Positions 44,055 through 55,523 of a stretch of DNA of 64,000 nt are shown piece by piece; the stretch's first letter is position 1, and each line of letters begins with the position of its first letter. This stretch comes from Leptodactylus fallax. Lineage: Eukaryota; Chordata; Amphibia; Anura; Leptodactylidae. Below the pieces are notes generated by a model, which did no database searches, was not told the DNA's origin, and was given only the letters and a program-made list of their open reading frames with translations. A program made the position numbers and the translations under genes. The stretch lies in contig CAMRHE010000156.1 in assembly GCA_947044405.1 (NCBI GenBank), positions 1,159,001 to 1,223,000 on the forward strand. The letters are read 5' to 3'.

Positions 44055-44946
44055 TGGGATGTCCTAAAGCAGTCCCAGAGGGTGGGAATAACACGGCCAT
44101 GCAAACCCTTAATGCTCAAACGCTTCCAGAAACTTACAATCCAAACTGGCATCGGCAGAGGCCACAGAATGGATCTGGTGAACCTTAGAGAAAGAGGATG
44201 GAGGCCCAGTGGAATACTTACAGACCTGGGAAGCAGAAGCCTGATGCCGGAGGCCCAGGGAACTCCAACAGCTGTAGAGGAGAGAGCCATCACATGGAAA
44301 GGCAGAGCACTACCCTTAAACTGATAGGTCTCCCTAATCTCAGACCAAAGCCAACGGAAGATGGGAGCTCTGGAAGCAGGCAGACCCTTGCAAGGGCACT
44401 CAGGGAGAATGAGCAAAGCGTCCGAACAACAGAAAGGATCCGTGAGGGACAATATAGATGCAAATCGCCTGGCAGGGACAACTGGGCAGGGAAGAGCAAG
44501 CACTCACATGGATGCCTGGGGACCGAGCAGAAAGAAGGCAAGACCAAGTCCTCAATGTGGAAGGGGGAAAACCACCCTAAGAAAAAAAGATTGTGGCAGA
44601 CGGAGGAAAACCTTATCCTTGTGGAGGACCAGAAAGGGAGGTTGCCAAAAAAAGGGCAGCCAATTCGGGACCCCTGCGGATGGAGGTAATGGCCACCAGG
44701 AACATGATCAACCAGGACAGAAGACAAAAAAAAAAGGGATATCAAAGGCTCGAAGGGGGGACCTGAAACACCTTAAAGACGAGGTTAAGATCCCACAGAT
44801 CCAAGGGTTCCAAAGGAGCACAGAGTGGCACTCCTGTAGGAAAGTCTTTAAAGGGAAAAAGACTAAGACCTTGATCCAGACCAGATCCGATGAGAATCGT
44901 TACTCTTCCAATGGTGGACGTAAGCCTTCCACGTTTGATGGCAGAT

Positions 44947-45256
44947 CTAAGCTATCTGGAATTTCCGGGCCTTGAGTATGGTAGGATAACAAACTCTGAA
45001 AAAACCACATGCCTCAAACCTCGGATTCAACAGCCACGTCGTGAACGCAGCTGAGTCAAGGTGGGGTGGAACAGCGGTCCTTGAGACAGGTCGACCAGCA
45101 GAGGAAGAGGCCAAGGAGCATCCGCCAACAGGAACATGAGATCCACGTACCAGGCCCGGCAGGGCCAATCTGGTGCCACCAGGATAGTTTGAACCCCCTT
45201 GGTCTTGAGATTCTGGAGGACCCGAGGGAGAAGAGGAAGCGAAAAACCGAACTCAC
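44947..45256 (-). pseudogene. DIRS linker and tyrosine recombinase N-terminal remnant
   Basis: In minus-strand frames, the 45256-45060 stretch contains LVAPDWPGRAWYVDL-like and LSQGPLFHP-like motifs. The 45020-44947 stretch reads WLLNPRFEACGFF then LKARK. These match the region between RNase H and the tyrosine recombinase in DIRS polyproteins. At least two frames are involved, so the gene is broken. The recombinase catalytic R-H-R-Y residues were not located. Confidence 0.65.
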
Positions 45257-45301
45257 AAGAGCGTCAGTGGTGATGGCTCAAGGATCCAGAGGCCTGGCAA
45301 T

Positions 45302-45493
45302 TTAGCCGGTGACCTTGTGGTTCCGGCGGAGGCGAAAAAGGTCGACGTCTGTCATACCACAGCGGGAGCACAGTTGAAGGAAGATCTGCTGATAAAGCAA
45401 CCCTCGCCCGAAGAAATATTTTCTCGACTCAAGTAGACTGCCAACCAGTGGTCCACGCCAGAGAAAAGTTGACCACCGAAAGAGCTGGAACAA
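45302..45493 (-). pseudogene. DIRS RNase H remnant
   Basis: The motif CGMTDVDLFRLRRNHKVTG resembles the GxPxVDLFATRxNxKVPRF motif at the end of DIRS RNase H. It lies downstream of RT on the minus strand, as expected. The frame is short and damaged. Confidence 0.65.
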
Positions 45494-46359
45494 GGCGCTC
45501 CACCCAAGGAAGAGATTGCGAGGCTTCTACTAAGGCCGCACGGCTCCTGGTGCCCCGCTGAGGGTTCAAGTAGGCGACCATGGAGGAGAGGTCAGTCTAG
45601 ACTGTGACCATACATCCTTGGAGAAGAGAGGTCCAAGGAGACAGGGCAAATAAGATAGCCCTGGGTTCCAGCAGGTTGAACCGGAGGGAGGAATGAGCCT
45701 TAGACCACAGGCCCTGAACAGTCAAAGCATCGAGGACCACTCCCTAGCCGGGGAGACTGGCATCAGTGGGAATCACCTACTAACAGAGGGGAAGAAGGAC
45801 TTCCCTTGAGAAATTCCTGGAGAGGAGATACACTAAAGAATCTCTCGGCGGACCAAGGAGGAAAGAGAACCAGGCAGATGAGGCTGTCCAGAGATTTGTC
45901 CCAGCAGGCCGGAATTGTCAAGTGGAGAGGACGACAGAGTAAGTGAATGAAAGGTACAGCCTAGAAGGTCGAGGCCATCGTGCACAAGACCAACATGCCG
46001 AAACGAAGAGAGCAAGGAGAGTACCTCCAAAGATGGGACACATTGGACCTCAGGATCTTGGCCTATGGGAGGAGAATCATGCCCTGGAACGAGTAGAGGA
46101 TCATGTCCCGGATTCCATGTGCTTAGACGGCACGATACATCCTCATTGATGAGTCAGCAGAACGAAGCTAAGAAGGACCAAGGTGAGCCACAATCTGGTC
46201 AGATTGTCTGACCTGGATTGGCTTCACCAGGAGGTAGACCAAGTCTGGAAACATGGCAACACCTCTAGTGCGGAGGATGGCCATGAGAGACGCTATCACT
46301 AAGGAAAAAAACCCAGAGGGCAGAGGCCATTCTGAAGGGGAGAGCGACAACTGGAAAGG

Positions 46360-46770
46360 TCAATGATCCACCGCAAAACAAAGAAACCGCTGATGGCACA
46401 GTGTGATGATGTAGATGGATGAAGAATTCGCCCATCTCCAGGGATGCCAACACAGACTGCATAGACTACAGCGGAACTTGCAGACATGGATGAACCTGTT
46501 GAGCCCTTTCAGGTCCATGATGGGACGAAGGAAGCCGTCCTTCTTGGGAATGGAGAACAGGTAGGAATAGTAACCCAGGATACGCTCTGAAGCGGGAACG
46601 GGGACGCTAACTCCCTGCCACTGGAGATTGGAAACAGCCTGGATTGTCCGACGTAGGGAAGGCAAAAAGACTCCAGTGAAAGCTGGAGTAACCGGACAAC
46701 ACCACCTCTCAGACCCAGGACCCAGATGTCCCACCACTTGAGAGGCCCAGAGAGGGGAAAAAAACTTCAT
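46360..46770 (-). pseudogene. DIRS reverse transcriptase remnant
   Basis: Reads VSVPVPASERILGYYSYLF, SIPKKDGFLRPIMDLKGLN and RFIHVCKFR, the first conserved blocks of DIRS-type RT. The catalytic block with two aspartates is not in this frame. Neighbouring frames downstream continue the domain only in pieces. Confidence 0.82.
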
Positions 46771-49639
46771 GCCGAGGAGGTCTAGGAAGAGGAAGGCCTG
46801 GACGACTTGGTGCAGAACCGCCAGGGAGGCCTGGACTTTAAAGAAGCTTTCTGGAACAGGAGAACGGCTGACACATAGGACGCCTCTGAGGGAGGAAGAA
46901 TCTATTCCCCCATGGCTTCAGGGATAAGCGTCTCGAAGCCTTTAACAAAAATTCGGCCCAGGTCGAGGCCTGAGCGAGGGAAGCCACCTTCTTGCAGCAA
47001 TACAATAGCCAGCATTTAGGACAATGCAATGTATCAGTTCTGCATTGCAAACAATACAACAGAAGCGATCCGATCTCACTCCGAGGAATCACTGAGGTGG
47101 GCAGAGCCGGCTGAAGGCAGAATAGAAGTCTTGGAGAGCATAGCTATCATGGGATCCACCGCGGGAGGCTCTTAATGATAGGAAGGGACACATGGGGTGG
47201 CTCGCTAACAAGATGTCAAGACAGGCTGGCTTGCGCTCACTAGTTACTAATAGATAAGTACCGCGTGCTAACCGATTGCACCACTGGAGCAACCTGCTTC
47301 CTTTACCTCGGATGTTCATCATTGCCAGCCAGGGTGAGCTACAGACATGTGTCACAGCATAGCCTGGCAGAACTGCCCGAGCTCAACTTCCACTTGGAGA
47401 CACACAGGTCAAGGGAAGGGATGTCTGACTTCCTAGTAGAAGACAGAGGATGGTCCAAGGGAAAGCTACTGTGCCCTCAAGATGTGATCACCCAGTGGCA
47501 GAAGGAGATGTCCACTTGAGAGGACGGGTCCTCAGAGATCTGTAGGGTATCTCTACCACATGGTTGAGCTCCCGCGTAGCAGCAGATATAGATGAGCCTA
47601 GTTGAAGTTGGAGTCAGAGGCGTCCCCAGGTAAGTAGTCCGAGCAGGGGGAGGCAGGGATCCGCCTGTCGGAGTGGAGCTGTGAGCTAAGTCCCTATCTG
47701 GGAGGAAGGGATTGCAGACTGTGAACTGTAGGAAGACTTCCTGGTCCTTTTGAGGGGATGGCTCCTGGAGCTGCAACAGGAACTATGTGGGTGTCCAGGG
47801 AGATCCCTAGAAGCCGCCGACTGAGCGGCAATGTAGGTAAGCAGCTATTCCAAGTTTCCAGCACTGGCTAGTTAAGTCTGGTAAGGACACCATGGCCAAG
47901 GTGAGGGAGGCTGCCCAATCCGGGGATGGATGAACCGGAGAGGGGCCAGGAGGTTCCTGACTGGATGAGGTGGAAGGCAGAAAGAGCACATGGGCTCAGG
48001 CTGTCTGCACGGCAACTGTTTTTGATACAGCGGGTGCACATATAAAAACGTCATGGAACCAGAGAGACCAGAGGGTGAGGGACAAAGCAGAGGGGGCCCA
48101 TGGAAATTAGGGGTAACCCAGGGGGTTAGCCTACCAGATCGCAAAAGATGGCCGCTCACCAACTGCTGCAGAGAGGGCGACACAGAGAGGGCTCCGCAGG
48201 TGCAATGTCTCCCAGGGAGCTGTGAGGAGAGTAAGAGGAATCCCCGCTGTCACAGCAAGCCAAAAAGACAAGAAGCAAATAAAAAGTGATTCTGAGGAGA
48301 GCAAAGCCCTGGGCAGGCTGCTGGGCAGTAGCAGCTGGGCAGGCTGGATGGCTTGCCAGGACAGCCCCCTGGCCAATGGAAGGCCCCAGGCGGAGTCTGG
48401 ATGCCAGAAAAGCCCGGGAAAGGGGCGAACCTAGTTGCGGCCTAATTCCCGGCCAGACCTCTGACTAGCGTAGAAACGTGGCCGGGCCGCAAGGCACCAC
48501 CGGCGGCGAGGTGTGGCCGTGAACTCTGGAAAGCCCAACGGAGGCCTGGGAAAGGTGCCGTGGAGCCAGGAAAGGGGGTCCCCACACGAAGGGGGGGAGG
48601 AAACCGGGTGCCCCCCACGATGGGGGCCACTCGGTAGGAGTGACCAGAAGGCCCAAAAACGCCCAAGAAAAAAAGGGGCTTATTTGCTAAAATTTAAGGC
48701 CCAGCTCTGGGGGTCCCTGTGATGCCCCCCTAAACAGGACCCATGCTATTTTACCCCTGGAAGAGGCACTGAGAGGGCTGAGTGGGGCCTGAGGTGGAGG
48801 AGGAGAGGGGCTGAGGTAACTTTCATACTCACCTGTCTTCTACTCTTCTCATACTCACCTGACAGGCGTCTTCAGGCGCCACAGGGTCACCCCCTCGGTA
48901 GGACCTCACACGTGGGAGTGGGGCCACCGGTACTCCAGCCGCCGGTGCGGTGAGTTGGGACCGGGTGACCGGCGAGGCGCTCTTTTGCAGAGCGCTGCGC
49001 CCGCAGGAGGGTACGACTAGTGTGGCATACATGCTGAAGACCCCCTGTACCTGAAAGAAAAGTAAATATAAAAACGATGTAATACAGAAGACTTGAGTCA
49101 GGTCATGTCTGCCTCCTATGGACACTAGGTTCAAACTGATTCATGCACAGTGGCTGTGGCAGGGTATAGCCTGGAGGCGGAGCCAACAGCTTTCATTTCC
49201 CTAGTGTCTGTCTCCTAATGATCAGGTCTATATCCTAGGTGCTGTGTCCCCAGTGAAATAAGTGAGAAATATTTGATTCACATGGAATTCGGATTTCCTG
49301 ATGATTCGCGGTAACGAATATTTAGTAAGGACCTTTGTGACATCAGACGGTTACATGATATTCTCTAGTGATGGGATTGGGTAGGCGTGTCTTTGCTTGT
49401 TAGCAGATCCTTCCACATGAATAAAAGTTATCTGTGCTGGAGAGAGAGAGACATGACCGTGGCATCCAAAGGCTTCCACCATTTTGCCGTCCACCCCAGC
49501 TCTCTGCAGACAGGAAATAGCTGTTTATTTGCCGCAAATTAATTCAGATCGAATTGAATCATATCACAAAATTCGGCGAAGTTGCCGTATAGAATTTTTG
49601 AATACTTCGCTCATCTTTAATTATAATTACTGGGTAAAT

Positions 49640-49895
49640 GTAAAATCATGTACTGTAAAATCACCTACTGCAAAAAAACAGTTTTTTACAGTTATGAAGT
49701 ACCAACGAAAATAATTTTATGGTTGGGGGTTACCACAACATGAGGGTCGCAGTATTAGTAAGGTTGAGAACCACTGCCCTAAGGGATTCCACTTTATTGG
49801 CACCTCAGGGGCTTTGCACTCCACTGCATTCCAGTGCACTCCAAAAGTCACATAGCACTTCACATCTGCTCCCTGCTGTGTGCCCAAACTGCAGT
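49640..49895 (-). repeat. ~380-bp monomer fragment, inverted
   Basis: CTGTGTGCCCAAACTGCAG (~49876) is the inverted monomer motif. It lies directly beside the LINE tail. Confidence 0.55.
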
Positions 49896-51345
49896 TTATA
49901 ATAATAATAATAATAATAATAGTCCTTTAATAGTCCCACAATGGGGAAATTCAGTGTGTTACAGCAGCAAAGATAAGCAGATACAAATACAAAATGTACA
50001 GGAATGTTCCAAGGTAAGAGGCATTACATTGATAGTAGACAGACAGATAGGAATTAGCAGGGGGGGGGGGGGGATTTAACAGGCAGAGAGATATTTCAGT
50101 TCTCTGTGTGTAATGATCTCCGTTTAGGTCGGTGTTGGTTGTACAGCCTAACCGCGGTGGGGAGGAAAGACTTCCGATAGCGCTCCTTCTCACACCTAGG
50201 GTGGAGCAGTCGGTCACTGACAGTACTGCCCAGCATGATCACAGTCTCATGCATGGGATGGGACTTCTTCTTCTGCATGAAGCTCACCACGGACAATATC
50301 CTTTTGTCACCCACCACCTGCACTGGGTCCAGTGGGCTCCCCAGGACAGAGCTGGGCCTTCTAATCAGCTTGTCAAGTTTATTTCTGTCCCTGGTTGATA
50401 TACTGCTCCCCCAGCAGGCCACTCCAAAGAAGATGGCTTATGCCACTACCGAGTTGAAGAAAGTTCTAAGAAGTGCCCCCCGGATTCCAAAGGCTCTCAG
50501 CTTCCTAAGCAGGTAGAGCCTGCTGTGGCCCTTCCTGTACAGGGCCTCCATATGATCTGCCCAGTCCAGCTTATTATTAAGGAGCAAACCCAGGTACTTA
50601 TAGGTGTTCACAATCTCGATGCCCGTCCCCAGTATGTCCACTGCTTTAGGAGGGCATCTGCCTTTACGGAAGTCCACCACCATCTCCTTGGTCTTCCCCG
50701 CGTTAATCTTCAGGTGGTTCCGGTGGCACCAGTCCACAAAATCCCGGTTCAGTTCTCTGTACTCCCTGTCATCATCGTCTGTGATGAGGCCTACTATTGC
50801 AGAGTCGTCAGAATACTTCTGTAGGTAGCAACTAGATGAGTTGCACCTAAAATCTGCAGTGTACAGTGTGAAGAGGAAAGGGGCGAGAACCGTACCCTGA
50901 GGTGCCCCCGTATTACAGATCACGGTACCTGACACACAGTCTTGGGCTCTCACGTATTGTGGTCGATTTGTGAGGTAGTCTAGGATCCAGTTGGAGAGGT
51001 GGTGGTCCACTCCAGCAAGGCCCAGCTTGTCCCTCAATAACCTGGGCTGTATGGTGTTAAAAGCACTGGAGAAATCAAAGAACATTATTCTCACCGTGTT
51101 CCCTGGTTTCTCCAGGTGAGACAGAGCCCTGTGCAGAAGATGGATGATGGCATCATCTACCCCAATGCCCGGCTGATAAGCAAACTGGAGGGGGTCCATA
51201 GCGGGGCTCACTAGAGGGCGGAGATGTGTGAGAACCAATCTCTCTAAGATCTTCATCAGGTGGGATGTCAGTGCTACAGGTCTGTAGTTGTTGAGGTCCA
51301 TAGGGTGAGGTTTCTTTGGAACTGGTACCACACATATGTATGACT
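49896..51345 (-). mobile_element. 5'-truncated L2-like LINE, ~1.45 kb
   Basis: The 3' end is an (ATT)n tail in element orientation (49899-49920), preceded by an untranslated region with a GAATTTCCCCATTGTGGG motif typical of L2/Rex1-type ends. The 5' end is truncated within RT near 51345. The ORF is described separately. Confidence 0.88.
50096..51345 (-). pseudogene. L2-like LINE reverse transcriptase ORF, one in-frame stop
   Basis: Minus-strand frame with RT blocks in order: NNYRPVALTSHLMKILER, QFAYQPGIGVDDAI, FFDFSSAFNTIQP (first catalytic aspartate), GAPQGTVLAPFLFTLY, and YSDDSAIVG (catalytic YSDD). Then FVDWCHRNHLKINAGKTKE follows. A TAA at 50438-50440 replaces the Ser codon of SVVAS; the same frame continues to the natural stop at 50096 (FLPTAVRLYNQ near the end). 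No endonuclease domain remains because of the 5' truncation. The ATG at 51448 lies in the flanking repeat and is not the element's start. Confidence 0.92.
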
Positions 51346-51632
51346 TTGTTGTACCCAAGATAATGTACTTAATGTCATATGTAAGTATAACTTTCTTTTT
51401 GGGCAGGAGCAGGAAAGGAGCGCTATTTATTTTTTCGAGCATAGACATAGACTAGTTCGTTTTTGGACACTTTTGCAGAATCCCTGAAATGCCAGTAAAG
51501 TGAAATCCCTTTATTTTGGGCATTATAAAGCTTCCAAGAGCAACTGTGATTTTCCAGATTTACAAGTATATATCCCATACTAATTTTTTAGGGACCACTT
51601 CAGTTGTGAAGAGGATTTTAAAGGCCTATATA
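51346..51632 (+). repeat. ~380-bp monomer fragment
   Basis: AAAGGAGCGCTATTTATT and AAATGCCAGTAAAGTG follow the order seen at 21.4 kb, and AGGGACCACTTCAGTTGTG matches 3.09 kb. Confidence 0.55.
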
Positions 51633-52953
51633 CAGTGGGGAAAAAAAAGTATTTAGTCAGCCACCAATTGTGGAAAATAAATATTTGGTCAATAACAAAA
51701 GTTCATCTCAATACTTTGTTATATATCCTTTGTTGGCAATGACAGAGGTCAAACGTTTTCTGTAAGTCTTCACAAGGTTAGCACACACTGTTGCTGGTAT
51801 GTTGGCCCATTCCTCCATGCAGATCTCCTCTAGAGCAGTGATGTTTTGGGGCTGTCGCTGGGCAACACAGACGTTCAAATCCCTCCAAAGGTTTTCTATG
51901 GGGTTGAGATCTAGAGACTGGCTAGGCCACTCCAGGACCTTGAAATGCTTCTTACGAAGCCACTCCTTCTTTCATGTACACGGATCAGTCGTCTGGTCCC
52001 TTAGCAGAGAAATAGCCCCAAAGCATGATGTTGCCACCCCCATGCTTCACAGTAGGTATGGTATTCTTTGGATGCAACTCAGCATTCACTCTCCTCCAAA
52101 CACAACGAGTTGTGTTTCTACTAAACAGTTCTACTTTGGTATCATCTGACCATATGACATTCTCATAAATCCTCTTCTGGAAAATCCAAATGCTCTATAG
52201 CAAACTTCAGACAGGCCCGGATATGTACTGGCTTAAGCAGGGGGACACGTCTGGCACTGCAGGATCTGAGTCCTGGCGGCGTAGTGTGTTACTGACGGTA
52301 GCCTTTGTTTCGTTAGTCCCAGCTTTCTGCAGGTTATTCACTAGGTACCCCCGTGTGGTTCTGGGATTTTTGCTCACCGTTCTTGTGATCATTTTGACCC
52401 CACGGGGTGAGATCTTGCGTGGAGCCCCTGATCGAGGGAGATTATCAGTGGTCTTGTATGTCTTTCATTTTATAATTATTGCTCCCACAGTTGATTTCTT
52501 CACGCCAAGCTGCTTGCCTATTGCAGATTTCGTCTTCCCAGCGTGGTGCAGGTCTACAATTTTGTTTCTGGTGTCCTTCCACAGATCTTTGGTCTTCACC
52601 ATAGTGGAGTTTGGAGTGTGACTGTTTGAGGTTGTGGACAGGTGTCTTTTATACTGATAATTTCAAACAGGTGCCATTACTACAGGTAATGAGTGGAGGA
52701 CAGAGGAGCCTCTTAAAGAAGAAGTTACAGGTCTGTGAGAGCCAGAAATCTTGCTTGTTTGTAGGTGACCAAATACTTATTTCCCACCATAATTTGCAAA
52801 TAAATTCTTAAAAAATTAATGTTATTTTCTGGATTTGTTTTCTCATTTTGTCTTTTATAGTTGAGGTCTACCTATGACGTCAATTACAGGCCTCTATCAT
52901 CTTTTTAAGTGGGAGAACTTGTACAATTGGTGGCTGACTTTTTTTACCCACTG
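51633..52953 (-). mobile_element. Tc1-like element (family C, copy 2), internally deleted
   Basis: 1321 bp; left TA at 51631-51632, right flank AA (a decayed TA). It has the same ends as 14718-16287. One deletion removes most of the left TIR interior (CCAATTGTG joins GAAAATAAATATTTGG). A second removes ~130 bp of the transposase before TTTCATGTACAC (~51970). Confidence 0.93.
51720..52610 (-). pseudogene. Tc1 transposase remnant (family C)
   Basis: Minus-strand fragments such as [19 protein letters not shown] (52392) match copy 1. The second catalytic aspartate region lies in the deleted part, so it cannot be active. Confidence 0.88.
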
Positions 52954-53516
52954 AACACATAACTAAAAATGCCTGGTCTACAAAAAAGTGCCAAACCACA
53001 GTTTTTTCTGTTTTGCCTGTGATAAAAACTTGAAAAGTGATCAAAGCAATAGACATTCTCCAAAATGGTATAACTAAAAAGTACACCTGGCACCGCAAAA
53101 AAAACCGCTCTATGTATTCCTGTACAGAATATGGTGAATTTTTTGCAAACTTTTAGATTTTTATTAAGGGGTTGAAATGTAAATAAAATATAAATTTGAT
53201 ATCCTCGGAATTGTACCGAAACATAGAATACAGGTGACATGTCATTTTGGCTGCAGAGTGAACGCCATAAAAACGAAGTCTGCAAGAAAGTCGCACAAAT
53301 GCATTTTTTCTCCAATTCCCCCCATTCTGAAATTTTTTCCAGCTTCCCAGTACATTGTACAAAATAATAAATTGTACCATTATGAAGAACAATTTGTCCT
53401 GCAAACATTAAGCCCTCATATGGCTCTGTGAACAGAAAAATAAAAAAGTTATGGGGTTTGGGAGGTGGGGAGTCAAAAACGAAAATAGAAAAATGTCACC
53501 GACGGGAAGGGGTTAA
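52954..53516 (-). repeat. Truncated copy of the TTAACCCCTTCCC element
   Basis: Ends at GACGGGAAGGGGTTAA (53516), the inverted start of the element at 61612-62765. Shared internal blocks include GACATGTCATTTTGGCTG and CATATGGCTCTGTGAACAG. The rest of the copy is missing on the left. Confidence 0.7.
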
Positions 53517-54007
53517 AGAGGTTGTCCAGGATAAATTTTTTTTATATTAATCCAGGGATGGTAAAAAAAAAGAAAAAAACCTGTTCCCAGTGTTTCGTTG
53601 ACCTCCCAGCGCAGTCTAGTCCTGCTGCTGCGCTGTCTTATTTTGCTGGAAGTCCGCACCAGCTGTGACCTCCCATGTCCCTTTCCTTAGGCACTGATTG
53701 GCTTCAGCGGGCACGTGACCACTGAGGCCAATCAGCGGCCTAAGGAAAGCACTCGGGATGTCACATGTAGTGACGTCCTGTGTCCTTAGCTGATGCTGCT
53801 GATTGGCCTCAGTGGGCATGTGCTGGGGGACTTATGCTGAAAGGAAACACAAGAGCAGCAGGACCGGACCACGGACATCGGAGCACCCAGGACAGGTATG
53901 CTTTTTATTTTATTTTTTTTCACCTTACCCAGCCTAAAATGAAAAAAAAATATATATATATATATTTAAAAAGAAAAAAAATATTCAAAAAAATAACAAC
54001 CCCTTAA
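53513..54007 (+). mobile_element. TTAA-flanked non-autonomous element
   Basis: TTAAAGAGGTTGTCCAGG at 53513 and inverted end AACAACCCCTTAA at 54007. It includes a donor-like GACAG|GTATGC (~53894). The TTAA at 53513-53516 is shared with the preceding element. No transposase. Confidence 0.65.
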
Positions 54008-54039
54008 TGACAGTTTTTGGCCCACAAACACAGCTATCA

Positions 54040-54362
54040 TTATACTCTGAGGTCTTTTCAGACCCCAGAGTATAATGATCGGAGGCCCAGGGGAGGAGAG
54101 GGAACATAAAAAACACTGTTACTTACCTCTCCTGCGCTCCGGCAGTCTTCGCCTCCTTGGTGACGTCCCAGGCGTCACCGTGGCCCAGGCCGACGTCATT
54201 ATGCATCGCAATGCATGCCTGACTCACATGACATCTGGTCCAACATTGGCGGGGAGTGCGCCGGAGCCAGGGAGAGGTAATTAACATTGTTTTTTATGTT
54301 TATATCCTCCCCTGAGTCTCCAATCATTATAATCTGGTGTCTGAAAAGACCCCAGAGTATAG
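54040..54362. repeat. Pair of 36-bp palindromes
   Basis: 54040-54075 and 54327-54362, starts 287 bp apart. The second has several mismatches between its arms. Confidence 0.8.
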
Positions 54363-54379
54363 TAATTGTTCATGGGTGG

Positions 54380-54530
54380 GCCACAATGCTATGTGCAGGG
54401 GCCACTATGGGGCATAATACTGTGTGCAGGGGCCAATATGGGGCATTATAGTGCGTGCAGGGGCCACTATGGGGCATAATATTGTGTGTAGGGGCCACTA
54501 TGGGGCATAATAGTGTGTGCAGGAATGTAG
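54380..54530 (+). repeat. ~31-bp minisatellite
   Basis: Five units of GGGGCCACTATGGGGCATAA followed by TACTGTGTGCA. Confidence 0.9.
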
Positions 54531-54600
54531 TTTGTGCGGGGGAAGGGGCTCCATGTCAAATGTTCGCCTTGGCACCCAGTCATTCCTAGTTACGCCACTG

Positions 54601-55521
54601 GCTGTCAGCACAGTTTATAATTATGTATTTCTTATTCAGGACCGCTGCTCAGTTTTTGTAAAAATTGTCCATTTATCCCTATGCAAATGAGCAGAAAAGG
54701 GCTTTAGGGATGTGGCTTTCCATCAAAGGGCTTTAGTATCTGTTGCTGTTAACTGCCGCTTATCTCTGCCCCCACTGGTTGTCTCACATCTCTTTCCTCT
54801 CCCTTAGCACATAGTACTAATTGTACTGTGCATGTCTGATGATGACAGACTGCACCCAGAAGTTAAGGAAGCTAGATTCAAATGGGGAAGGCAAGGAAAG
54901 AAAATATGAGAAGGCCGTCGAAGGTAAAAAATAATAATAATAATTTTAAAAAAAACATAACTCTCCTGACCCCCTCTGCTGGACACCAGAGAGCCAGCGG
55001 GACACAGAGGCTTGTTTCGGTAGAAGTCCTCACTGCACCAAGACATCACAGAAAGACCCTACAAATATTTAAACTTTTCATGAAAACTCAGGTACCCTTT
55101 AAATGTTGGACCCTTGACAATCAGCTGTTTGAAGATGCAGCTGTCAGGTGTCTTCAGTGTTTTTACCGCTTCAAACTGGGGGATGGTCCAGGTGTCAGAC
55201 CATTGATCTTCAAATGTTGACCTATCCTACAGATCATCAATTAAGTCCCTAAAAAACCCTTTTACCCCTTAATGATGATCACATCAGGAGCCTAAGTGAT
55301 CAATTTAAAGGCAGCATGGGCTCAGAATCTGAGCTAACACGAAAGACACTGGGTCTCTGCTGTTTCACACAGCATGCACCTGGCAGCAGACCCTTAACCA
55401 TTCAAATGCCATGGCCAGATGTGACGACGGCATCTGAAAGCTTCCTTTTACTTTCACTTTTTAATTGTAGGTTCAAGCACTCGGGAAGGGGGAGGGTATT
55501 AAATAAAAAAGTTTTAAAATA
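54601..55521. other. No gene recognised
   Basis: No TIRs, no arrays and no recognisable protein; the frames at 54882-55220 and 55316-55651 have no known domain. Confidence 0.4.
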
Positions 55522-55523
55522 TA

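Larger units (their letters stand above)
43671..49270 (-). mobile_element. DIRS-like tyrosine-recombinase retrotransposon, ~5.6 kb
   Basis: Terminal repeats are inverted, not direct: 43721-43846 and 49127-49255 share GACACAGCACC, AGGAGACAGACACTAG and GAAATGAAAGCTGTTGGC. An internal complementary region lies at 43956-44054. Minus-strand coding remnants run in DIRS order: unrecognised gag region (47-48.7 kb), reverse transcriptase (46.4-46.8 kb), RNase H (45.3-45.5 kb) and linker plus recombinase N-terminus (44.9-45.3 kb). Many stops and frameshifts break them. DIRS elements make no TSD, and none is seen. Confidence 0.88.
43616..49620. mobile_element. TTAA-type MITE split by a DIRS insertion
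   Basis: Outer ends TTAGAGATGAGCGAATCG (43616) and inverted TTAAAGATGAGCGAAG (ending 49620). The inner flanks of the DIRS element carry GGAATTCGATCCGAA and GGAATTCGGATTTCC-like MITE sequence. The MITE itself would be about 400 bp. Confidence 0.65.
54008..54600 (+). mobile_element. hAT-type non-autonomous element, right end only
   Basis: Ends CCTAGTTACGCCACTG at 54600, a hAT right terminus like that at 39928. The left terminus is missing; the sequence begins with the palindrome module at 54040. No TSD partner of GCTGTCAG was found. Confidence 0.6.

Noticed and set aside
44361..44975. Plus-strand frame of 204 codons
   Set aside because: It is antisense to the DIRS recombinase region and has no known domain.
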